This document shows, in pieces, positions 26,501 through 35,698 of a DNA stretch of 64,000 nucleotides (the stretch's first letter is position 1; the number at the start of each line of letters is the position of its first letter). The stretch covers positions 2,046,001 through 2,110,000 of the forward strand of contig NC_087381.1 in the NCBI RefSeq assembly GCF_963675165.1. The letters are read 5' to 3'. The notes beneath the pieces were generated by a model that was given only the letters and a program-made list of their open reading frames with translations, ran no database searches and was not told where the DNA came from. The DNA is from Halichondria panicea. Taxonomy: Eukaryota; Porifera; Demospongiae; Suberitida; Halichondriidae. The translations under genes and the position numbers were made by a program.

Positions 26501-29500
26501 AGACGACTGATCCCGCACTGTTGGTCACAACGACTGTGTAATCTCCAGCATCGCCAGACTCAGCATTGATAATTTGCAGGGTGGATGAATTGGATCCTTC
26601 GATGTCTCCATCCACGTCAGTGAGAGCGTTCCTGCCAGGACCAAACCACTGGTAGCTTAATCCTTCACCAGAGGCTTTCACGGTGAATGTAGCATTTCCA
26701 CCAACTCCAACTTCTATATCACTAGGCTGACTTGTAATGACTGGTGGTTGAGTAGCTGCAGCTGCACCAGAAAACGATCTTGATATAGCTAGGAGGTTAC
26801 ATCTAGAACTTACCAATGTATAATATGGCCTCTTCAGAATCTACTGATCCACCAAGATTGGACACACGGACACTGTAGTTTCCAGCATCACCAGACTGAG
26901 CAAAAACAATCTGCAAAGTAGTTGTAGTGGATCCCTCAATCCTTCCATTACTGTCTGTGAGAGCCTCTCCATTGGCACCAAACCATTGGTAGGTCAGTCC
27001 TGCACCAGAGGCTTCCACGGTGAATGTGGCATTGGCACCAATAGTAACTCTAACACTGATTGGCTGTCTTGTAATTACTGGTTCAGTGACTGTAGCAAAG
27101 CAGATTGTGAAGCATCAAGCACTATCGCACACCACTTATCTTTTTGACTCACCTATAGTTAGCGTGGCCTCCTCAGAATCCACTGACCCACCAATATTGG
27201 ATACAAGAACTGTGTAGTTTCCAGCATCACCAGATTGAGCAGCAACTATCTGCAATGTAGCTGCAGTGGATCCTTCAATCCTTCCATCACTGTCTGTGAG
27301 AGACTCTCCGTCAGGACCAAACCATTGGTAGGTCAGTCCTTCACCAAATGCCTCCACTGTAAATGTGGCAGTTGAACCTGCAGCAGCTTCAACATCGTTT
27401 GGCTGTCTTGTAATTACGGGTGGATCAACTGTGGAAGAACAATCATAATTATATCGACTCTGTTCACCATTATTGATGAAACGTCAATCAAAGGGCAGTA
27501 TATCATCGCACCATATAAATACATACAACATACCTATGGTTAGCGTGACCTCCTCAGAATCCACTAATCCAGCAACATTGGATACACTAACTCCGTAGTT
27601 TCCAGCATCACCAGACTGAGCATCAACGATCCGCAATGTGTCTGTAATAGATCCCTCAATCTCACCGGTGTTGTCGGTCAGAGCTTCTCCGTCGAGGCCA
27701 TACCACTGGTAGCTCAGTCCTTCACCAGAAGCCTCCACAATAAATGTGGCAGTTGAACCAGCAGCAACTTCAACATTGCTTGGTTGCCTTGTAATTTCAG
27801 GTGGAGAGACTGAAAGAATAAAAAATCAAAAAATGAATGTCATGGAGGTTATCTCTGTTCAACTTCACCAATTGTCAAAGTTGCTTCATTTGAAAATATG
27901 TATCCGCCAGTAGCGAACACTTGAACACGGTAGTTTCCAACATCATCTGATTGAGCACTGACAATCCGCAAGGTAGCTGTAGTGGATCCCTCAATATCTC
28001 CTTCACTGTCCGTGAGAGCTTCACCATTAGGACCAAACCACTGGTAGCTCAGATCTGTCCCAGAGGCCACAACAGAAAACGTGGAGGTTCCACCAGTGGC
28101 CACTCCACTACTTCTTGGCTGGTTAACAATGAACACTGCATGAGCAAGAAAGTGTAACTAACAATCATGACATTACAAGTAACGTACATTGAGCAAGAAA
28201 GTGTAACTAACAATCATGACATTACAAGTAACGTACATTCAGCGATGAGAATGAAGCTAGATGAAAACAGAGCACCAGATGTAGGGGGTAGAAAAGGTGG
28301 ACCAGAAAAGTCAGTACGGATCCTACGAACTTGAAACGCCTCCAGGCTCTCTGTGATATTGTCTGGATAGAGTGTAAATTCAAAGTCTACCGTCTGATCG
28401 TCCGGACCAAATACTAGCAGGACAGTATTCTCCCCTTGAGCTGATATAGAGTAGTCATTGTTACTAACACTTCCATCTCCATTCAATGTAGATATCGTGG
28501 CTGGTGAAATACTGGCATTTGGTGTGTTAGAGCTGGCTTCAATAGTAACCAGGAAGGTCTGTTCTGATATGCGCCCATCTTGCTTTTCAAGAGTAACAGT
28601 GACGTTCCGTGCCTCCTGAGGCTCAACAAAGGTGTATGATGCATTCTCAAACCCAATACGTATATCTGTAATGGTAATTAAAGCCTCACAAACAATATTT
28701 AACATAAATGTTACAAACCATCGTCATCTTGAATGATGCATAGTGATGAGCGTCTGCCTGAACTCTCGTCATTGCTTCCTTGAACTGAGACAACAAGTAT
28801 GAACACTTCCTCATCAGCTTCATCGAATTCATCATTTACGATAGGTATTTGGACGTCAACATCATTTTTCTGGGATCCGTCCTCGTCAGCCTCTACAGTT
28901 ACAGCAATTGCATCTGGTGAGAAGTCTTGAAGGCTCTCAGGAAAACCTAAAAAGAGAATTCAAAAATAGTCACTGATCATAATGAGTGTTGTAAACTGCG
29001 CTGTGCTAATGCCTCTCACCATGTTTTGCTTTCGTTCAAAAGTATTAGAGTGTTGGAAGAAAGTGTGTATAATTATCTAACTGAGAATAACTGAGAAGAA
29101 AAGACTTGTACATGCATCTATTGTATTATAATTGACTTGTGTACATCCATCAGTGTTTTGTGGCTTCTAGACCTAAAGTATTTTGCCAGGATCTGGGGTT
29201 CAAAATTGCCAGAGGAGATAGGACTACATGCATCACGTGCGCCTCAATTAATTAACAATCCAGGTTTAACAAATGGACAAGGATTTGTGCATGAAAAGTA
29301 AGGATCTTCAAGCAGCCAAAACAGCTAGCGATCCCACGGTAATTTTCTCTAAAATTTAGCTATCATGTAGTGAAAGGATAGTAGTACTAACTTGTGGATC
29401 AGCAATTCCAGTGGGATCCCGGCTCAATAGCTTGAAATTCACCATCAAACCTACTGTACATAATCTACTACGGAGAGCAGTCTATGGAGATTCATTCCAT

Positions 29501-32500
29501 TGCCATGTGATTGATGACACATGTCCCACCTCCTCTGGCTAGCTGTTTAACAGCTCTTTTTCTGACTCTTGTAGCTATTAAACAAAAAGCTAGCGCTTCA
29601 GTGCAAAGCTGTGTTGAATAGAAAGTTTGTGCGAACAGATGATGCTATGAAAGATTCTAAAGAGACTGCAACAGCCTTCACTGTATAAAGTAAAATTTGC
29701 CATTAAACTACCGGTAGAAAACAAAGCTTTAGCTTGCAAATCCACGAATCAAAATCCAAGAGAACTTGGCAAGCCTATAGAAGCTGTTAGTTTTCATCGC
29801 ATAGCAACCATTGAGCAGTTATGGCTGGAATATGGAATACACACACACACACGTAGACGTACGTCTAGACATAGACACACACACAGTCAGCTTTACAGTA
29901 TCCCTCGAGGCATAATAACAAAAACTTACATCTAGCACGATTCGGAGAGTATGGATTGTCATCATCTGGGATACCATCAGGTATTGGTTGACCCAATCTG
30001 ATAGCATCTTCGACAGCGTACGGGGTCAGCAGTGCAGTAACCCTATTGGCCAGTCTTAAGTTCTTCCTGATGGTAACTTCTATAAATCCAGTTCTCTCAG
30101 AAGCACTGTAATCGTTTTTTTCCAACTCAAAGTTTACAACTGAATGAAGAGAAAGTATGGTTTTCAAAAACAAGCAAGTAGCTATATAATAGCGTCGATT
30201 CTAGGTTGCAGGGAAGCAGCTTGGTATACTTTGCATGCATGTGCATGCAAAGTATATTTCACAAATTTCACGATACAAATTGTAAATAAACAGATTATTT
30301 CAAACAGAACAAGGGTAACCTCAGATCAAACTCACATAATCTTGCATTTAGATACTCCTACTTTGTTATTGCCACCCATGTGTATGGAATAGGTTACCAA
30401 CTTCAGTTGTGCAATCAACGGGGGACCTACCTTTAAACAATTTATTAGGTCACCTGTCATATTATATCCTTTTAATCCCAGTATTAAATCTTTTTTCCCC
30501 CCTATTAGTTCTGTTTGTTTTTTTCGTTGTGTGCGTGTATATGTTTTGGGAAGCACCTAGATAGGATTACCTTTTGTGCAACGCGTTCCATGCATGTATA
30601 TGTATTGGATAATTATTTCACAAAGGAAGAATTTTTGTTGATCTATGGTGGTAAAATGTTCATGTTGAATAATTGTGCTGCAGCAGTGTTGCATCTTCTA
30701 GCTCGATCTGTTTAGCAAAGACTTTAAGAGGAGACCTTCCTGGCAGCTCTAGCTGTAGTTAGTAAGAGTGATGGACTCTTCTTACACATTATTTTGTAGA
30801 GGTTGGATGAATAACTTCCTGAGTGTCGAGTCTAAAAGCTTTTAGGAGGATCGTTAGCTTCTTTATCTTCAGAAATAACTTCTTGTCAAACATAAAGGTA
30901 GCGCATAATTATTTGAAAGGCCATAACTTTAGTTCCAAAATTTGGTAGCAGATAGATCGACTTGCCTGGTCCATAATCACAGGGGACCAGCAGGAACAAG
31001 AAAGGGCGTAAACCAAAGCAGGACTCAGTTATCTTTGCACAATACTTATGTAATGAGTGTACTAACTTCAGATTACAAAATAGTGTATAATACTGTACCA
31101 GGCCGCTCCTCCGAGTTTCGAGGGCGGCCTGGAATCGAATGTATTCAGCACGTACAATATTTCATTTGTGATAGCTCACCGTCACTGTCTATAATCACAA
31201 CTGTTAGACTGTTTAGAAACAATGCGTTGGGAGATGGTGGGGTGGACATTAGAGTCAGCTCAAACAGGAGCGTTTCATCATCCTCTGCAGCAATACTGTC
31301 AGCTCTCAGAGTGAACTGGTAGATAGCATTCCTAGTTGTAAATACTCTAAATCTAGGATTTCCCAAAGAGTAGTCTCTGGTGGGACCTGCATATATAGTA
31401 GGTGGGAAATTGTTGTGACTTTGCTTGTCACACATCAAATTAACATACTTGCAGTTCCAGCAGGGTCTACTGCAACGTTTCCTAGAAGGATGGTAGTGGT
31501 GGTACTAGGACGCTTCAGATATCCAATCTCAATCTCATAAGCAGATAAACGCTCAGGTAGAACAAGACGATTCTCCAGGAATCCATACACTACATACAGC
31601 AAAAATAACTCGTTCCTTAGAAAATTGATCAGAGTAAATAAACATACCTATACAATCAAAGCATTGGTCCGATGTTGTGTATGATAGTGCCTCTGTATTG
31701 ACACAGCACTCTCTTCTCTCAATCTCTTCTGAACCCGTAGCTCCCAGCCCAATAGTGTCACCAGAACATTGATAGTCAAGAAAACACCCACGGATAAAGC
31801 TAGGATCTGCAGAAATATATACATCATAATTTACGAATTAGCAATACCGATTGAAACTTGTTTCTTTTCATGTATAATTATGGGCATGGTGACTTTAACC
31901 CGAGACACGTGGTGGTTGCAGGTTTTAGTAGTTGGACAAGGACAGTGTATTTGCTTGTTATAATTTGTGTGTCACGGTATTCTGAGCCTGCATTCCCACC
32001 TGGATGTCAAAGTACTGTGTTCTTACAGCATGGATATGCAGCCTCAACATAACTAAAACTTTTAGTTGTATAACTGCGAGCAAAGCTAAGAAGATTAAGC
32101 TTGGGTGTGGTTTCCTGGCATTGAAACGCGAATATTAGACCCATAACATTTTCTGCTGAGGGCTCTGGAGCCAGAACACGTACCACAGCAGTAATGATAT
32201 TCTCAAAGCCTTACCAGAGCTTAGGGCATAATAATTATAATTATTATGTACATGAGGTTTGTATTTCAAAAACACGTATTTTAATCAGCCTGCATTCGAG
32301 GCTAGATCTTTTAAAATACCCTTCTGCACTTTTTCTGCAATTTTATAGATCTACAACTACCGACGATTAATTTTAAGCAATTTGTGCTCTTTGTTTCATA
32401 CTGTAGGTGACAAATATAGGTGTCTCTACAACAAACAAAAGGTTTAATCTCTCTTACTAAAATAATGGTTTAAAGCCTGACTAATTTATTGTAGCCAAAC

Positions 32501-34596
32501 TATGTTGCCTATTATCTCATCATGTCCTACAGTATAAAAGCTATATTAATTTTGTCAATTAAGAAACTTACTGAACGTCAAAAAGGCACGATCAGAAATG
32601 ATAGATCCATCAGAGTTTGACACTACACAACTATAGCCTCCAGCATTACTCAGTTGCACATTTAAGATCTGCAGAGTGGCTGTATTTGACCCTTCAATCT
32701 CTCCAGCTTGGTCTGAAAGGGGCTCTTCATCCGGGCCAAACCACTTGTACCTCAATCCTTCACCAGAGGCTTCCACGGTGAATGTCGCAGTTCCACCCAC
32801 TTCCGCATTCACATCGCTCGGTTGTACGTCAATTGCAGGACCTGTACACAAAGACGAGTAAAGCATGGACATGCCTGCCACACATGCAGACACAAATCAG
32901 ATGAACTTGCCGACGGAAAGTGAGACAGTGTCAGAATCGACAATTCCTCCATTGACTGTTGTAATTCGCACTCTATAGTCGCCAGCGTCATCTGGTCCAG
33001 CATTAGTAATCCGTAAAGTGGATGCGGTGGCTCCTTCAATCTCTCCATCAGGACCAAACCACTGGTAGCTCAGTCCCTCTCCGGTTGCCACCACACTGAG
33101 CGTGGCATTCCCACCCCGCTCAACGTCCACATTCTCTGGTTGGGTCCCAATCACGGGGGCTTCGCCTGAAACCGACATGCACACGAGTAATAATACCTGA
33201 GCCGAACAAATACGCATGTTTCAATTAATCTCACCGATAGACAGGGTTGCAGCATCAGAGATGACTGATCCCGCACTGTTGGTCACAACGACTGTGTAAT
33301 CTCCAGCATCGCCAGACTCAACATTGATGATTTGCAGGGTGGATGAATTGGATCCTTCGATGTCTCCGTCAACGTCAGTGAGAGCGTCCCCGCCAGGACC
33401 AAACCACTGGTAGCTCAACAGTCCTTCACCAGAGGCTTCCACGGTGAATGTGGCAGTTCCACCCGCTTCCGCAGCATTCACATCGCTCGGCTGTACGTCA
33501 ATTGCAGGACCTGTACACAAAGGCAAGTAAAGCATGAACATGCACGCCCGTCACACAGACACAAACTGAGCCGTAAGAATATAGGCATGTTTCAAATCTC
33601 ACCAATAGACAGACTTGCAGCATCAGAGGTGACTGATCCCGCACTGTTGGTCACAACCACCGTGTAGTCTCCCGCATCGCCAGGCTCAGCGTTGAAAACT
33701 GTCAACGTTCCTGAAGTGGACCCCTCAATCTCTCCGTCACTGTCAGTCAGAGCCACTCCGCCAGGACCAAACCACTGGTAGGTCAGTTCTGCACCAGAGG
33801 CCTCCACGGTGAATGAGGCACTTCCGCCTTGCTCGACACCCACACTCTCTGGTTGGGTCTCAATTTCAGGGGCTACATAGAGTGAGTAGTGAAACGATCA
33901 GCACTGAACTCAGCATTGCTTGTTTGGCACGAACAATGGAAGGGATTCACCACCAAGTCGACCATAATCAACTGGACCGCTCACCCACTTTTTAGAGGCT
34001 CAACGTGCTATGCTGCTATCAGCGGTGCACACACATGCAGTTACGTTGAGGAGGATCGAGCTTAGTTTACACTCTATAATAATAGTTTACACGGCCATGA
34101 CGTACATACTACGATAAACATAAACAAGGGGAACGACACTTTCACTATACTAAAAAGTTTAACGCATGCACTCAATTTGTACGAACTCAAGGAACGGCTT
34201 GGCCAGGGTGTATATACTAATTTACCTGTGGTTGTGATTGTAATGGTTGACGTGAAACCGGCTCCATCAGCTGGATCAGTTGCACTGATGACAATGGTAT
34301 GGCTTCCTGAAGCTCCAGAGACAGACACAAAGAACGGGAATTGTCCACCTGCATGCAAACAGAAACAATGCGTCAATCATACGAGACCAACAAACGATCG
34401 GATGAAGGCATGCAGCAAAGACACCAAAACTCACATCCTTCTGTTACTGATTCATCATTAAAGCTGCACTCAAAATCCAAGCCGTCAAGGTCCCTACTTG
34501 ACGTGCAGCTCACACTCACTTGCTGAGACTCAGCGAGAAACTTGGCACTGCAGTTCAGGATCAGAGGAGCAAGTGTGGGACCTTGGGTGGGTTGAG
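16207..34596 (-). CDS. Gene C: giant Ig-like / 4-Cys module / Calx-beta protein, 5' end unresolved
   Basis: Order: unit 1 (4-Cys module plus four Ig), Cys-rich exon 31806-31648, Calx-beta 1 (31589-31449, 31386-31180), Calx-beta 2 (30139-29930, 28946-28719), single-exon Calx-beta 3 (28665-28237), five diverged Ig exons (28135-26477), then units 2-6. I count 28 Ig-like exons and six 4-Cys modules. The Ig domains have the QWFGP C-strand and DAGDYTVVVTNSAGS F/G region but Val where the two canonical Cys should be. Every exon examined is phase 1-1. The last Ig exon reads through its donor position as Gly-TGA at 16207. No transmembrane helix is seen, so a secreted or matrix role is inferred. I could not find a signal peptide upstream of 34596. 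It may start in the 34.6-35.5 kb gap, be spliced from gene B, or be two genes. Confidence 0.65.
17719..19842. repeat. Array unit 5: rearranged (Ig a lost, Ig b-c duplicated)
   Basis: Exons 19842-19681, 19595-19473 (4-Cys module); Ig b 19319-19044; Ig c about 18974-18720; Ig b-like 18653-18384; Ig c 18311-18057; Ig d 17988-17719. A deletion junction near 19330 joins the intron upstream of Ig b to the intron downstream of the 4-Cys module. The second Ig c uses a GC donor. Confidence 0.8.
18051..18056 (-). other. GC splice donor (GCGAGT) after the second Ig c of unit 5
   Basis: The minus strand reads CCGTCG|GCGAGTTC where paralogous exons have GTGAGT. The exon frame is otherwise intact. Confidence 0.55.
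19988..21999. repeat. Array unit 4: 4-Cys module plus Ig a-b-c-d
   Basis: Exons about 21999-21838, 21752-21630; Ig a 21288-21019; Ig b 20926-20651; Ig c 20581-20327; Ig d 20257-19988. Offset about 2157 bp from unit 3. Confidence 0.85.
22145..24156. repeat. Array unit 3: 4-Cys module plus Ig a-b-c-d
   Basis: Exons 24156-23995, 23909-23787; Ig a 23445-23176; Ig b about 23083-22808; Ig c 22738-22484; Ig d 22414-22145. Introns as well as exons are almost the same as unit 4, indicating very recent duplication or conversion. Confidence 0.85.
24301..26332. repeat. Array unit 2: 4-Cys module plus Ig a-b-c-d
   Basis: Exons 26332-26171, 26085-25963 (4-Cys module); Ig a 25601-25332; Ig b 25239-24964; Ig c 24894-24640; Ig d 24570-24301. 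The period to unit 3 is about 2157 bp. Confidence 0.85.
26477..28135 (-). CDS. Gene C middle block: five diverged Ig-like exons
   Basis: Exons 28135-27869, 27809-27534, 27428-27153, 27089-26814 and 26761-26477. Each encodes one Cys-less Ig-like domain of about 90 residues (xxITRQP start, TYQWFGP or SYQW core, SGDAGNY, EEATLTIG end). They differ from each other far more than the array copies do, so they look like older members. The last one has a 3' half close to the array Ig d and grades into the array. Confidence 0.8.
28142..28240. repeat. Tandem duplication of about 49 bp in a short intron
   Basis: Two direct copies of GAGCAAGAAAGTGTAACTAA... ending GTAACGTAC, lying between the Calx-beta 3 donor and the next Ig exon. 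The duplicated unit includes the ACGTAC that reads GTACGT as donor. Confidence 0.8.
28237..31589 (-). CDS. Gene C Calx-beta block (three domains)
   Basis: Calx-beta 1: 31589-31449 plus 31386-31180 (ends VVIIDSDG). Calx-beta 2: 30139-29930 plus 28946-28719 (IPIVNDEFDEADEEVF, ends IIQDDD), with a long loop PDGIPDDDNPYSPN. Calx-beta 3: single exon 28665-28237, with an insert, ending SSSFILIAE. The first halves show the usual FxxxxYxxxE pattern and the second halves the acidic Ca2+ loop. The intron 29929-28947 holds a dispersed repeat (28986-29045) and no exon that I recognise. The donor of Calx-beta 2b is the unusual GTTTGT. Confidence 0.75.
31648..31806 (-). CDS. Gene C internal Cys-rich module exon
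   Basis: Reads SFIRGCFLDYQCSGD ... RRECCVNTEALSY ... DQCFDC. The spacing C-x5-C, CC, SY, C-x2-C matches the N-terminal module of B, D1 and D2 (SCFSSLDCHGD ... GCCV ... LSY ... QCxNCY). In those genes it directly follows the signal peptide; here it follows an Ig exon. Phase 1-1, donor GTATGT. Confidence 0.7.
   Translation of the reverse strand: MLALSVGVFLTINVLVTLLGWELRVQKRLREESAVSIQRHYHTQHRTNALIV
32572..34596. repeat. Array unit 1 (separated copy), with chimeric last Ig exon
   Basis: Exons: 4-Cys module 34596-34435 and 34348-34226; Ig a 33872-33603; Ig b 33510-33235; Ig c 33165-32911; Ig d' 32841-32572. Near-identical to units 2-4 until the middle of Ig d', where the sequence switches to a unique Ig half that has a Cys in its F strand (GGYSCVVSNSDGS). 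Right-hand homology to the other units ends near 34622. Confidence 0.8.
32905..32910 (-). other. GC splice donor (GCAAGT) after Ig c of unit 1
   Basis: Equivalent exons in other units use GTGAGT. Here the minus strand reads CGTCG|GCAAGTTC, a good GC-AG donor consensus. Confidence 0.65.
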
Positions 34597-35491
34597 CTGA
34601 ATGTGTGGAAAGGGAAATGTTTGCAAAACATATACTCTTATAGGAAATTTAATACTATAATTATAATTATATGCTATACTGAATGCTATGTGTACAATTT
34701 AACAAAGCAAATAATCAAGCTAGGATATAAACTTTCCTGGAAGGAGCTGAATGATTATGCAGATTAAATTTTCATGGACAAGTCAAAGTCAGCCTTTTGG
34801 CGCATACTTGCGATACAATATTCGAGGATATAATTTGAGAAATGTTATACCCTCATAACAATAATTATTATACCCGTAACAATTAGGGACAATGCACATT
34901 TATTGCTTAGCAACCAAAATTCAGGTTGAATCTACGCATGTCAACCAGAAGGATGTGTAGCAGCAAAATTGATTTTCTCTCAGTTAAGGACGAATTTAAG
35001 AAAACGGCTAAAAAACAAAAAACAAATACAACACCATGCAAGAGAGCTTGCGAATTAGGCAAAGATTTTGTAGAGAACAGAAAAGAAGAAAAAAAAACGT
35101 TGCAACCAGCAACCCGTTTTGAAAATGCGTGTGCTTGTTTTCTATCATGCTCCAGTGTATCAGAAGAGGAAACGTGCGCCGCTATAGCAGAATAAAATTG
35201 TGACAACCGTTTTGAAGCCAAAACGACATACAAGAGCCTGAAGAGGCTTAAATGGTGGTGCAGTACACTTCTACATGTGCAATATTCCGCTTTCCCAATC
35301 CCAACACTGATGCCTGTTCGATGCATTAAAGTGACTGCTAAACTGAACACTGATAACTTCCTGACCCTCAGCCTCATGTAGCGAAAAGTGATACAGAGCA
35401 GCATCAGAAAACATGAAAAGAGACTGATAAACATTGCATTGTATAACTATTTAAAGTGTGTAAATTATTGTTCTCTCACTGCTGAACACAT
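34597..35491. other. Gap between genes B and C; possible relic ORFs
   Basis: A minus-strand frame of 175 codons (35434-34907) starts with a hydrophobic MFISLFSCFLMLLCITF stretch that could be a signal peptide, but I see no strong phase-1 donor joining it to the first gene C exon. On the plus strand, 34926-35195 encodes a Lys/Glu/Cys-rich 89-residue frame followed, after one in-frame TAA, by about 60 more open codons. The plus reading has the more protein-like composition and may be a decayed gene or transposon piece. No family recognised. Confidence 0.3.
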
Positions 35492-35497
35492 TTTATT
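35492..35497 (-). terminator. Candidate poly(A) signal for gene B
   Basis: Minus-strand AATAAA about 205 bases past the gene B stop at 35699-35701. It supports B ending here rather than splicing into C. Confidence 0.5.
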
Positions 35498-35698
35498 CCA
35501 AATAAAAAGCACTTCCTAGTGTGCAATAACAAGCGATAATGACAATTATTTGCACACTTGGTGATGAGTCGCAATTTGAATGTAAAACGCTGATGTAACC
35601 ACTTATTAAAAAGTAATAATAATAGAGTGCTAGTACTACACGCGTATGGAAAGATAGAACATGTAGATCCTTTTATACAACCAGTGCTCAACAATTAT

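Noticed and set aside
31648-31825. Overlapping frame starting MYIFLQILALSVGVFLT as a signal peptide for a separate gene
   Set aside because: It is an alternate frame of the Cys-module exon and crosses its acceptor; the paralog frame is clearly the real one.
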